NCBI RefSeq assembly: GCF_014640635.1
Contig: NZ_BMHI01000001.1
Span: 434,001 to 498,000, forward strand
Source: Flexivirga endophytica
Lineage (GTDB): Bacteria; Actinomycetota; Actinomycetes; Actinomycetales; Dermatophilaceae
Direction of reading: 5' to 3'
Length of the DNA: 64,000 bases
This document shows, piece after piece, positions 23,313-32,074 of the stretch (the first letter of the stretch is position 1; each line of letters opens with the position of its first letter). The notes beneath the pieces were generated by a model, which worked only from the letters and a program-made list of their open reading frames with translations, searched no databases and was not told where the DNA came from. Made by a program: the position numbers and the translations under genes.

Positions 23313-26027
23313 GTGACGTCACCAGCAGACACCGCCGAACACGACCGCATCGCCGCCTCACCCGGCGCCGACGACCCCTGGCGACTATGGGGTCCGTACG
23401 TCTCGGCGCGTCAGTGGGGCACCGTCCGCGAGGACTACTCCGCAGACGGAAATGCCTGGGACTACTTGCCGTTCGATCAGGCGCACCGCCGTGCCTATCG
23501 CTGGGGTGAGGACGGTATGGCGGCGGTCTGCGACCGCTTCGGTTTCCTCAACCTCGGCGTCGCCCTCTGGAACGGCAAGGACGACCGCCTCAAGGAGCGT
23601 CTCTTCGGGCTGACCAACGCCCAGGGCAACCACGGCGAGGACGTCAAGGAGGTCTGGTGGCCCACGGACGCGACGCCGACGCACTCCTACGCGTCGTGGC
23701 TCTACCGCTACCCCCAGGCACCCTTCCCGTATGGCGAACTGGTCGCCGCCAATGCCGCGCGCGGCAAGGCCGATCCGGAGTTCGAGTTGACCGACACCGA
23801 GGCGTTCACCGAGGACCGGTTCTTCGACGTCGCGGTGACCTACGCGAAGGAGAGCCCGACCGACCTGTTGATGCAGGTGGACGTCACCAACCACGGCCCC
23901 GATCCCAGCACCGTGCACCTCGTGCCGCAGGCGTGGTTCCGTAACACCTGGGCCTACGGCCGAGACGATCGGACCCCGTCGATGCAGCTCGTCGATGGTC
24001 AGGTCCGGATCACGCACGACTGGTTGGGGACCTACCGCTTGGAAGCCATGGAGGGATGTCGGTCTCGGCACACCTCCGCCGGCGCTCCGGTTACTTCACC
24101 GGCACGTGCGCGGATCCTGTTCTGTGACAACGAAACCGACAACGTCGGACTCTTCGGGTCGGAAGCACGCACCGACTGCCCGACGAACGGCATCGACCGC
24201 GCGATCGTGCACGGGGACGAGTCGGCCACCCGGGCCGACCACGGCACCAAGGTTGCGTTCTGGTGGCAACTGGACGACATCGCGCCGGGGGAGACGCGCA
24301 CGGTCGGGTTGCGTCTCGGGGCCATCGCACCCGGCGCCGGGCGCACGTCGGCACCCTTCGACACGCCCGCGTTCGGCGGCTTCGCGGATTTCGACGACGT
24401 GCTCCGGCAGCGCCGCGCCGAGGCTGACGACTTCTACCGGGGCGTCATACCGGCGACGGCGACCGAGGAGGAGGCGCTGATCGCCCGCCGCGCGTTCGCC
24501 GGCCTGATGTGGGGCAAGCAGCTCTACCGCTACGGCGTGGGCGAATGGCTGGAGGGAGACCCGACCGGTCCACCGCCACCACCGCAGCGCCGGCAGCGCG
24601 GCGGGCGCAACATCGCCTGGTCGCACCTCGACCTCGCCGACATCATCTCGATGCCGGACGAGTGGGAGTATCCGTGGTTCGCCTCCTGGGACCTCGCCTT
24701 CCACACCGTGCCGCTGGCCCTGATCGACCCGGCGTTCGCCAAGGACCAGATCGACCTGATGGTGCGCGAGTGGGCCCAGCATCCGAACGGCCAGCTGCCG
24801 GCATACGAGTGGAACTTCGACGACGTCAACCCGCCGGTGCACGCGTGGGCGGCCTGGCAGGTGTATTCCCTTGCGGGAGATGAGGATCGCGAGTTCCTCG
24901 CTCGTGTCTACAGCAAGCTGCTGATGAATTTCTCCTGGTGGGTCAACCGCAAGGACGCCGACGATTCCTACCTCTTCGAGGGCGGCTTCCTCGGCATGGA
25001 CAACATCGGACCCTTCGACCGGTCACAACCACTGCCGGACGGCATGCGCCTGGAGCAGTCGGACGCCACCAGTTGGATGGCCTTCTACTCGTTGTCGATG
25101 CTGCGGATCGGCGTTGAGCTGGCACACCATGAGCGCAGCTGGAGCGCGTCTGTGCGGACCTTCTTCGAATACTTCCTGCGGCTGGCGCGTGCGATGACGG
25201 ACTTCGGCAGCAACGGGATCTCCCTCTGGGACGAGGACGACGGCTTCTACTATGACGCGATCGTGCGCCCCGACGGGTCCAGCGAGCGGCTGCCGGTGCG
25301 CTCCCTGGTGGGCCTGTTGCCTTTGGCCGCAGTCGAATCCGTGCACCCGGTCATCGCCCGGCAGTTGCCCGATCTGTTGAGTGAGGTGCACTGGCTGGAG
25401 CGACGCGACACCGGGCTGGCCGATGTGCTGGCGCATCACGAGCACCACGACGACAACCGGATCACCCTCTCGCTGGTGCCGCCGGAGCGTCGTGGACGGT
25501 TGCTGGCACGGATGCTCGACGAAGGCGAGTTCCTGTCGCCGTACGGCATCCGGTCGCTCTCGGCGGCATACCGCACGCCGTTGACGGTCGACGTCGACGG
25601 CGCTGACTTCACGGTCGGCTACACACCTGCCGAGTCGGACAGCGCGCTCTTCGGAGGCAACTCCAACTGGCGCGGGCCCGTGTGGTTCCCGATCAACTTC
25701 CTGCTGGTGGACGCGCTCGCCACGTATGCCGATGCCTATCCCGACGAGCGGGTGGAGCACCCGACGGGCTCCGGCGTGCAGCACACGCTCGCCGAAGTGA
25801 CCACCGACGTGATGGACCGGCTCGTCCGGTTGTTCCGGGCCGACGCGAACGGTCGACGTCCCGGCACCCCGAAGTGGTACCCGAGCGGGCCGCTGTGGGA
25901 CGGCCACCCGACCTTCAGCGAGTACTTCCACGGTGACGACGGCTCCGGCTTGGGCGCCACGCACCAGACGGGATGGACCGCGCTGGTCGCCTACCTGATC
26001 TGCCGCGGCACCGCGCCGTCCGATTGA
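23313..26027 (+). CDS. Large glucosidase of the MGH1-like / GH63-related type
   Basis: A 904-residue cytoplasmic enzyme without a signal peptide. An N-terminal beta-sandwich region (about 30-340) precedes an (alpha/alpha)6-barrel (about 370-890) with EYPWFASWDLAFHTVPLALIDP, PAYEWNFDDVNPPVHAWA, DEDDGFYYDA and GNSNWRGPVWFPINFLLVDAL, the last being the signature of MGH1-like and GH63-type glucosidases. Related enzymes hydrolyse alpha-glucosides or mannosyl/glucosyl-glycerate; the substrate cannot be set from sequence. GTG 23313 lies 7 nt after CACCAT, consistent with leaderless initiation. No sugar transporter is adjacent. Confidence 0.75.
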   Translation: MTSPADTAEHDRIAASPGADDPWRLWGPYVSARQWGTVREDYSADGNAWDYLPFDQAHRRAYRWGEDGMAAVCDRFGFLNLGVALWNGKDDRLKERLFGLTNAQGNHGEDVKEVWWPTDATPTHSYASWLYRYPQAPFPYGELVAANAARGKADPEFELTDTEAFTEDRFFDVAVTYAKESPTDLLMQVDVTNHGPDPSTVHLVPQAWFRNTWAYGRDDRTPSMQLVDGQVRITHDWLGTYRLEAMEGCRSRHTSAGAPVTSPARARILFCDNETDNVGLFGSEARTDCPTNGIDRAIVHGDESATRADHGTKVAFWWQLDDIAPGETRTVGLRLGAIAPGAGRTSAPFDTPAFGGFADFDDVLRQRRAEADDFYRGVIPATATEEEALIARRAFAGLMWGKQLYRYGVGEWLEGDPTGPPPPPQRRQRGGRNIAWSHLDLADIISMPDEWEYPWFASWDLAFHTVPLALIDPAFAKDQIDLMVREWAQHPNGQLPAYEWNFDDVNPPVHAWAAWQVYSLAGDEDREFLARVYSKLLMNFSWWVNRKDADDSYLFEGGFLGMDNIGPFDRSQPLPDGMRLEQSDATSWMAFYSLSMLRIGVELAHHERSWSASVRTFFEYFLRLARAMTDFGSNGISLWDEDDGFYYDAIVRPDGSSERLPVRSLVGLLPLAAVESVHPVIARQLPDLLSEVHWLERRDTGLADVLAHHEHHDDNRITLSLVPPERRGRLLARMLDEGEFLSPYGIRSLSAAYRTPLTVDVDGADFTVGYTPAESDSALFGGNSNWRGPVWFPINFLLVDALATYADAYPDERVEHPTGSGVQHTLAEVTTDVMDRLVRLFRADANGRRPGTPKWYPSGPLWDGHPTFSEYFHGDDGSGLGATHQTGWTALVAYLICRGTAPSD

Positions 26028-26161
26028 CCGGCATACCTCTGCATCGACCGGCAGACCGAGCTGCCCGCAATCCGTATGCCACTCGTGCCGTCGGTATGCC
26101 GCTCGATCGGCAGGGCTGTGGACGGTGCGCACCGGGTATCGGCACGGCATACCCTGTGGGG

Positions 26162-28474
26162 ATGCCTGCCGATCTCGACGCCCTGATGCACGCTGCCGTC
26201 GGAGGAGTCGGTGGCAGTGACCGGCCCGGCCAGCAGCAGATGGCACGCGCCGTCGACCAGGCCGCGCGGGACGGATCCCACCTGCTGGTGCAGGCAGGCA
26301 CCGGCACCGGCAAGTCGCTGGCCTATCTGGTGCCCGCCATCCGGCACGCCGTGGAGACGGGCCAGCCGGCCATCGTGGCGACCGCCACGCTCGCGCTCCA
26401 GGCGCAGATCGTCGACCGCGACCTACCTCGCATCGCCGATGCACTTGCCCCCGAGCTCGGCCGTCGGCCGACCTACGGTCTGGTCAAGGGACGCCGAAAC
26501 TATCTGTGCCTGCACAAGATCGAGGGCGGCTACCCCGACGACGAGGACTCACTGCTCGACGTCGGAGAGGTCGATCGCGCGGCCGGCCGGATCGGCGAGG
26601 AGGTCGTGCGCCTGCGCGAGTGGGCGCAGGAGACCGACTCGGGCGAGCGCGACGAACTCGTCCCTGGTGTCAGTGAGCGGGCCTGGCGGCAGGTGTCGGT
26701 GTCGGCCGAGGAGTGCCTGGGTTCGAAATGCCCGATGGTGCAGGAGTGCTTCGTCGAGCGCTCCCGTGCCGCCGCCAAGGACGTCGACGTCGTCGTCACC
26801 AACCACAGTTTCATGGCGATCGACTCCTTCGAGGGCCGGCAGATGCTGCCCGAGCACGACCTGCTGGTCGTCGACGAGGCGCACGAGCTGGTCGACCGGG
26901 TCACCTCCACCATCACCGACGAGGTCACCGGCGGCATGATCGCCACTGCGGCGCGCCGCTGCGGCCGGATGGCGGACGCGTCGACCATGCGCGAAGCCGG
27001 CGAGATGCTGCAGGAGTTGCTGGGTGGTGTGCAGGAGGGGCGCCTGCTCGGCATACCGGACAACCTCGCGCTGGCGCTGACCCGCGTGCGCGACGCCGCC
27101 CGCTCGGTGCAGAGCGAGTTGAAGCCCGCGTCGCCGGCGGACAACGACGCCTCCCGCCAGGTCGCGCGCGCCGCGATCGACGAGATCTTCGACAACTGCG
27201 ACCGCATCCTGGAGGGCCGCGAGCTCGACGTCGTCTGGGTGTCGCAGGATCAGCGACGCGGCGCGATCCTGCGGGTGGCGCCGATGAGTGTCGCAATGCT
27301 GTTGCGCGAGAAGGTTTTCGGTGATCGGACAGTCATCATGACGTCCGCGACGCTCGAGCTGGGCGGCAGCTTCGACTCGGTCGCGGGGACACTCGGGCTG
27401 CGCGGCGACGGCGGACCGAAGTGGACCGGCCTCGACGTCGGGTCACCGTTCGACTACCCCCGGCAGGCCATCGCGTATGTCGCCTCGCAGCTGCCACCAC
27501 CCGGCCGCGACGGTATGTCGACGCAGGCGATGGACGAGATCGAGACACTCGTGCGGGCTGCCGGTGGGCGGACCCTCGGACTCTTCTCGTCGACCCGCGC
27601 CGCGCGGGCAGCGGCGGAGGAGATGCGCACCCGGTTCGGCGACGAGATCCCCGTGCTCTGCCAGGGCGATGACCAGATCCGCACTCTGGTGGGGCAGTTC
27701 GCAGCGGACCCGCGCACCTGCCTCTTCGGCACACTGACCCTGTGGCAGGGCGTGGACGTCCCCGGTCCGTCCTGCCAGCTCGTGATCATCGACCGGATCC
27801 CGTTCCCGCGCCCGGACGACCCGCTGGCATCGGCGCGGTCCCAGGAGATCGCCCGCCGTGGTGGCAACGGTTTCATGTCGGTGTCGGCCACCCACGCCGC
27901 GCTCCGGCTGGCGCAGGGCGCCGGCCGGTTGGTGCGTAACCACGACGATCGCGGTGTCGTCGCCTTCCTCGACACGCGGATGATCACGGCGCGCTATGCG
28001 GGATTCCTGCAGAAGTCCCTGCCGCCCTTCTGGCCGACGACCGATCGCGCCCTGGTGCTCAAGGCGCTCAGGCGCCTCGACGAGACCGCGGCCGACCGCT
28101 CCGCACCCATCGACGCCGAGCAGGTCGAGCAGGCCTCCGTCGAGGCGGCGGAGACCGCGGCCGACGTCGTCCATGACGCTCCCGCAGAGCTGGCGCCGCA
28201 GCCCGACCGCCAGGTCGAAACCGTCGCGGCCGAACCCGAACCCGAACCCGAGCCCGAGCCGGCGGCGATCGCAGCTGCTTCGTCGCCCCCGGCCCCCGCG
28301 TCAGCCGTTGACACGGAGGGCGTGGCGCCCCCGGCGGGCGGCTGGAGCCCCGAGGACGACGAAGAGCTGCGCGACGGTGCCGACCTCGGGCTCGCACCGG
28401 AGGAGCTTGCCGAGCACCTCGACCGGCCGCTGGAGGAAGTCCGAAACCGGTTGGTACAACTGCGGATCGGCTGA
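26162..28474 (+). CDS. dinG: DinG/XPD-family ATP-dependent DNA helicase with acidic C-terminal extension
   Basis: A 770-residue superfamily 2 helicase. Walker A is QAGTGTGKSLAYLVPA (about residues 44-59) and the DEAH box is LVVDEAHELVD (about 235-245). Four cysteines for an Fe-S cluster lie between them (NYLCLHK, EECLGSKCPMVQECF). Helicase motifs V/VI are GVDVPGPSCQLVIIDRIPFPRP and QGAGRLVRN. After about residue 650 comes an atypical tail with tandem Glu-Pro repeats (AEPEPEPEPEPA), then a helical segment (LAPEELAEHLDRPLEEVRNRLVQL) resembling a small HTH. ATG 26162 follows TACCCT by 6 nt, a leaderless start. The family unwinds D-loops, R-loops and similar structures. Confidence 0.92.
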   Translation: MPADLDALMHAAVGGVGGSDRPGQQQMARAVDQAARDGSHLLVQAGTGTGKSLAYLVPAIRHAVETGQPAIVATATLALQAQIVDRDLPRIADALAPELGRRPTYGLVKGRRNYLCLHKIEGGYPDDEDSLLDVGEVDRAAGRIGEEVVRLREWAQETDSGERDELVPGVSERAWRQVSVSAEECLGSKCPMVQECFVERSRAAAKDVDVVVTNHSFMAIDSFEGRQMLPEHDLLVVDEAHELVDRVTSTITDEVTGGMIATAARRCGRMADASTMREAGEMLQELLGGVQEGRLLGIPDNLALALTRVRDAARSVQSELKPASPADNDASRQVARAAIDEIFDNCDRILEGRELDVVWVSQDQRRGAILRVAPMSVAMLLREKVFGDRTVIMTSATLELGGSFDSVAGTLGLRGDGGPKWTGLDVGSPFDYPRQAIAYVASQLPPPGRDGMSTQAMDEIETLVRAAGGRTLGLFSSTRAARAAAEEMRTRFGDEIPVLCQGDDQIRTLVGQFAADPRTCLFGTLTLWQGVDVPGPSCQLVIIDRIPFPRPDDPLASARSQEIARRGGNGFMSVSATHAALRLAQGAGRLVRNHDDRGVVAFLDTRMITARYAGFLQKSLPPFWPTTDRALVLKALRRLDETAADRSAPIDAEQVEQASVEAAETAADVVHDAPAELAPQPDRQVETVAAEPEPEPEPEPAAIAAASSPPAPASAVDTEGVAPPAGGWSPEDDEELRDGADLGLAPEELAEHLDRPLEEVRNRLVQLRIG

Positions 28475-28496
28475 CCTCTCCGTCATACGGCTGCGA

Positions 28497-29591
28497 TCAC
28501 TCGTCGATGATCTTCACCTTCGTCGACGGCTTGCCGTCGACCGCCGCGGCCAGCTGCGGCACATACCGCTTGAGCACCCACGGGATGGACAGCGGGGTGA
28601 CCATGCTGAAGGCCGACGCGTAGGTGCTGGCCTTCTTGCTGTCGCTCACCGAGCTCGGCACGTAAATCGTGCGCCCCTCCTTGTATGCCTTGGTCTGCTC
28701 GTAGAGCCCGCCGAGCTTGGACTTCACGCTCGCCGGGCTGTCCAGCCAGACGACCACGTCGAAGTCGATCTCCTTGGTGCGCTCGGCGCTGATCGAGCCG
28801 CCGAACGTCTTGCCTCCGATGTCCTTGAACTTCGCCGGGAAGGTGAAGCCGAGCGCGTGCTGGATCTGCGAGCGGATGTCCGAGGGACCGTAGATGTAGG
28901 CGCCTTCGTATGGCGTCGCCACGACTGCGGTCTTGCCCACGAACTGCGGGTGGGCCTTCTTCGCGGCGGCGAGGTCGCCCTTGACGCTCTTGACCAGCTT
29001 CACGCCCTCGTCGTGCTTACCGAGCGCGTCGGCGATCAGCTGCGCGGTCTCGTCCCACGGAGTGCCCCAGTCGACATGTCCCTTGGGTGCGGCGATGGTC
29101 GGCGCGAGCTGGGACAGTTTGGTGTAGTCGGCCTGCTTCAGGTCGGAGTAGATCGCGACGATGAGGTCGGGCTTGAGGGCGGCGATCTCCTCGATGTTGA
29201 TCTTCTTACTGTCCAAGACCTTCGGCAGCGGCGAGTCGCCGAGCTTGCCCTTGGCCCAGGGGTAGATCTCGCCCTTGGCGGCGCCGAGCCAGGTGGTGAC
29301 ACCGACCGGTACGACGCCGAGCGCGAGCAGGGAGTCCTGCTCCAGCAGGCCGACGCAGACGACGCGCTTGGGAGCCGACTTGATGGTCGTCGCGCCGTAC
29401 TTGTGCTGCACGGTGACGGGGAACGACTTCCCATCGGCAGGTCGGTCGACCGCCTTCGTGCCGGACGTCGCAGGTCCGCTCGCGGTCGACCCGCCGGACC
29501 CGCTCCCGCAGGCCGTGAGCAACGCACCGAGGCCTGCTGAGAGGGTCAGGGCTCCGGTGCCGGTGAGGACGTGACGACGGGACGGTTGCAT
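28497..29591 (-). CDS. Iron-siderophore ABC transporter, substrate-binding lipoprotein
   Basis: A 364-residue type III (FepB/FhuD-like) binding protein. The N-terminus has RRHVLTGTGALTLSAGLGAL followed by the lipobox LTAC, so it is exported, possibly by Tat, and lipid-anchored. The mature part begins with a Ser/Gly linker and has the two lobes (VVCVGLLEQDSLLALGVVPVGV; IAALKPDLIVAI) joined by a long helix. It is divergent from the two FecCD permeases, and the shared gap carries two IdeR/DtxR-type boxes, indicating iron-repressed expression. The siderophore is unknown. Confidence 0.92.
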   Translation of the reverse strand: MQPSRRHVLTGTGALTLSAGLGALLTACGSGSGGSTASGPATSGTKAVDRPADGKSFPVTVQHKYGATTIKSAPKRVVCVGLLEQDSLLALGVVPVGVTTWLGAAKGEIYPWAKGKLGDSPLPKVLDSKKINIEEIAALKPDLIVAIYSDLKQADYTKLSQLAPTIAAPKGHVDWGTPWDETAQLIADALGKHDEGVKLVKSVKGDLAAAKKAHPQFVGKTAVVATPYEGAYIYGPSDIRSQIQHALGFTFPAKFKDIGGKTFGGSISAERTKEIDFDVVVWLDSPASVKSKLGGLYEQTKAYKEGRTIYVPSSVSDSKKASTYASAFSMVTPLSIPWVLKRYVPQLAAAVDGKPSTKVKIIDE

Positions 29592-29620
29592 GGTTCTCCT
29601 GACAGCGATGGTGTGGGAAG

Positions 29621-29639
29621 GTTGGTAAGGCTAACCTAC
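29621..29639. promoter_or_regulatory. IdeR/DtxR iron box upstream of the binding-protein gene
   Basis: GTTGGTAAGGCTAACCTAC matches the IdeR/DtxR consensus TTAGGTTAGGCTAACCTAA at 15 of 19 positions. It lies 30 nt upstream of the minus-strand binding-protein start at 29591, the expected place for iron-dependent repression. Confidence 0.85.
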
Positions 29640-29695
29640 CTTTGCTGTCGGAGCGACCTCCGGTCCACACAGTGGGGGCGCGTTCGCCATACGTC

Positions 29696-29714
29696 TTTGG
29701 TAAGGCTAACCTTC
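29696..29714. promoter_or_regulatory. IdeR/DtxR iron box upstream of the permease operon
   Basis: TTTGGTAAGGCTAACCTTC matches the IdeR/DtxR consensus at 15 of 19 positions and shares the GGTAAGGCTAACCT core with the other box. It lies 56 nt before the first FecCD permease gene. Confidence 0.85.
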
Positions 29715-29769
29715 CCGAAGAGACAGCTGCGGCCGGACCGGTCGCGAACCCGCAGCCGACGGAGTAGTA

Positions 29770-30834
29770 GTGACGATCCTGGAGAAGGGCAGCACGGCGA
29801 ATTCGCCACTCCCACAGGTTGATTCATCAACCTCGTCCAAGGCTCGCAGTGGTTCCTGGCTGGTTGTCGGGGTGCTTGTGGCGGCGGTCCTCTGCTGCGG
29901 TCTGCTCAGCTTGATGATCGGGAATGTCGGCATCAGTCCGGCGCGCATGCTGCACGTCCTCTTCGATGCTGACAGCACACAGGCGTCCGCGATCATCCAC
30001 CAGCTGCGGCTGCCGCGGACCGTGTTGCTGCTGGCTGTCGGCCTCGCGCTCGGTGTCTCCGGCGCGCTCATGCAGGGGCAGTCGCGCAACCCGCTCGCCG
30101 ACCCGGGCCTGCTCGGGGTCTCCGAGGGTGCGTCGCTCGCCGTCGTACTCGCGATCTTCTGGCTGCACATCGAGTCGCCCGCGGCATATGCGTGGTTCGC
30201 GCTGCTCGGGGCCGGCGTGACCGCCTGGCTGGTCTTCGCGATCAGCGCCGTCCGCGGCGGCCCCTCGCCGTTGACCCTCGTGCTCGCCGGCGCCGCTGTC
30301 AGCGCGCTGGCCTCGGCGATCATCACCTCGATCATCACCTCGAACGTCTCGACGCTGGACCAGTACCGCTTCTGGGTCGTGGGTTCGGCCAGCGGCCGCG
30401 GGATCGAGGTGTTCTGGCAGGTGGCGCCGTTCCTGGTGGCCGGACTGGTGCTGACGGTGATCTGCACGCCGGCCATCAACCTGCTCCAGTTGGGTGACGA
30501 CGCGGCCCGGGCGCTCGGTGTCCGGCCGGGCCTGCACAAGTTCCTCGGCATCTGCGCCGTCATGCTGCTGACCGGTGGCGCCGTCGCCGCCTGTGGTCCG
30601 ATCGGTTTCCTCGGGCTGGTGGCGCCGCACGTCGCGCGGTTCTGTTGTGGCCCCGATTACCGCTGGGTGGTGCCCTACGCGGGACTCATCGGCGCGATCG
30701 TGCTCACCCTCGCCGACATTCTCGGCCGGGTGATCGCCGGCGGCGCGGAAGTGCAGGTCGGCATCGTGATGGCGCTCGTCGGTGGCCCCGCCTTCGTGCT
30801 CCTCGTCCGCCGCGCCCGGTTGGTGCAGCTATGA
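29770..30834 (+). CDS. FecCD-family siderophore ABC permease, first subunit
   Basis: A 354-residue permease with about ten hydrophobic segments. FecCD family motifs are RLPRTVLLLAVGLALGVSGALMQG, NPLADPGLLGVSEGASLAV and CGPIGFLGLVAPHVAR (the cytoplasmic coupling loop). The first 30 residues are a Ser-rich cytoplasmic tail. It is the first gene of an operon of permease, permease, a 41-codon frame and ATPase, joined by ATGA overlaps; the TGA of this gene overlaps the next ATG. GTG 29770 is the start. Confidence 0.92.
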   Translation: MTILEKGSTANSPLPQVDSSTSSKARSGSWLVVGVLVAAVLCCGLLSLMIGNVGISPARMLHVLFDADSTQASAIIHQLRLPRTVLLLAVGLALGVSGALMQGQSRNPLADPGLLGVSEGASLAVVLAIFWLHIESPAAYAWFALLGAGVTAWLVFAISAVRGGPSPLTLVLAGAAVSALASAIITSIITSNVSTLDQYRFWVVGSASGRGIEVFWQVAPFLVAGLVLTVICTPAINLLQLGDDAARALGVRPGLHKFLGICAVMLLTGGAVAACGPIGFLGLVAPHVARFCCGPDYRWVVPYAGLIGAIVLTLADILGRVIAGGAEVQVGIVMALVGGPAFVLLVRRARLVQL

Positions 30835-31952
30835 GCACCATGACCACATCCCGCAGTCCGCAAGCCGATCCGACGGTGCACGCACCGGCGAAGGCGGGCG
30901 GGCTGAGGCCGGTGCTGCGCATCGGCCCGACGTCCTGGCGGGTGCACCCGCGAGCCGCCCTGTGCGCCACCGTCGCCGGCGTCCTGGTCCTGCTGCTGCT
31001 CGTGGTCAACCTGTCCTACGGCGACCTCAAGATCCCCTTCAGTGACGTCGTCCGTGCGTTGCTCGGCGACTCATCGGGCGTCAACTCCTTCATCGTGCGT
31101 GAGGTGCGGTTGCCCGAGGCGGCCGTCGCGCTACTCGCCGGGCTCGCGCTCGGGCTGTCCGGCGCGCTCATCCAGACGATCGCGCGCAACCCGCTGGCCA
31201 GCCCGGACGTCATCGGGGTCAACGCCGGCGCGGCGGCCGGTGCGGTCGGCTACATCGTGCTCTTCTCCGCAGCCGATTCCGGTGTGCCGGCTGGGGTGTC
31301 GGCAGACCTCGCCCTGCCGCTCGCCGCCTTCTGCGGCGCACTGATCGCCACTGCGTTGCTGTATGCCGCCGGCTGGCGTGGGGGGCTCGACGGCCGCCGG
31401 TTGGTGCTGGTCGGCATCGGCATCGCCGCAGCACTCACGGCGTGCACCTCCTGGCTGCTGGTGACGGCCCGGCTGCAGACCGCCGCGTCGGCGCAGGTGT
31501 GGCTGTCCGGATCGCTCACCGGCGCGAACGGCAGCAACGTCACCTGGCTGCTCGTGGTGATCGTGCTGGTGGCTCCCGTCGCGCTGTGGCTGGGCAGCAC
31601 CCTCAACATCGTCGAGCTCGGCGACGACACGGCACGCGCTCTCGGCATACGAACGACGTCGGCGCAGGCGCTGGCCCTGCTGTGCGCGGTGTTGCTCGCA
31701 GCGGTCGCGGTCTCGGCGGTCGGCCCGATCGGCTTCGTCGCATTCGTCTGTCCACAGATCGCGCGGCGGCTCGCGGGCACGTCCCGCCCACCGCTGCTGA
31801 CGTCCGCGCTCGCGGGTGCGGTCCTGGTGCAGGCCGCCGACGTGATCACCCGGCTGTGGCTGACCGGCCTGGCCGTCGGCGTCGTGACCTCCCTGATCGG
31901 CGCGCCCTATTTCATCTACCTGTTGATCCGCAACCAAAGGCAGGCACCATGA
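30831..31952 (+). CDS. FecCD-family siderophore ABC permease, second subunit
   Basis: A 373-residue partner permease with about ten membrane segments and the same landmarks: EVRLPEAAVALLAGLALGLSGALIQ, NPLASPDVIGVNAGAAAGA and VGPIGFVAFVCPQIAR. The ATG overlaps the preceding stop (ATGA), so translation is coupled. Together with the first permease it forms the membrane channel through which ferric siderophore is passed from the lipoprotein. Its TGA overlaps the ATG of the small frame at 31949. Confidence 0.92.
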   Translation: MSTMTTSRSPQADPTVHAPAKAGGLRPVLRIGPTSWRVHPRAALCATVAGVLVLLLLVVNLSYGDLKIPFSDVVRALLGDSSGVNSFIVREVRLPEAAVALLAGLALGLSGALIQTIARNPLASPDVIGVNAGAAAGAVGYIVLFSAADSGVPAGVSADLALPLAAFCGALIATALLYAAGWRGGLDGRRLVLVGIGIAAALTACTSWLLVTARLQTAASAQVWLSGSLTGANGSNVTWLLVVIVLVAPVALWLGSTLNIVELGDDTARALGIRTTSAQALALLCAVLLAAVAVSAVGPIGFVAFVCPQIARRLAGTSRPPLLTSALAGAVLVQAADVITRLWLTGLAVGVVTSLIGAPYFIYLLIRNQRQAP

Positions 31953-32074
31953 GCACCCCACGAGGTTTCTCCCCCACTCCGTCACCCCAAGAAGTTCTCC
32001 TCCGCTTCGCTCCTCCGATACTTCATGGGGACCCCGACTCGCTCCTCCGAGTACTTCGCGGGGACCCCGCATGA
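31949..32074 (+). CDS. 41-codon coupled ORF between permease and ATPase genes
   Basis: ATG 31949 overlaps the permease stop and its own TGA (32072-32074) overlaps the ATPase ATG at 32071, so it is linked by ATGA at both ends. The product, MSTPRGFSPTPSPQEVLLRF plus 21 residues, has no known domain. Its second half comes from an imperfect tandem repeat of about 33 nt (CGCTCCTCCGATACTTC at about 32010 and CGCTCCTCCGAGTACTTC at about 32041, each followed by GGGGACCCCG). It may be an inserted repeat element rather than a functional gene. Confidence 0.4.
   Translation: MSTPRGFSPTPSPQEVLLRFAPPILHGDPDSLLRVLRGDPA

Noticed and set aside
26028-26161. Repeated GTATGCC/GGCATACC units before dinG as a dedicated operator array
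   Set aside because: The word GTATG/CATAC is over-used everywhere in the window, so its clustering here is not specific; reported instead as a genome-wide bias.
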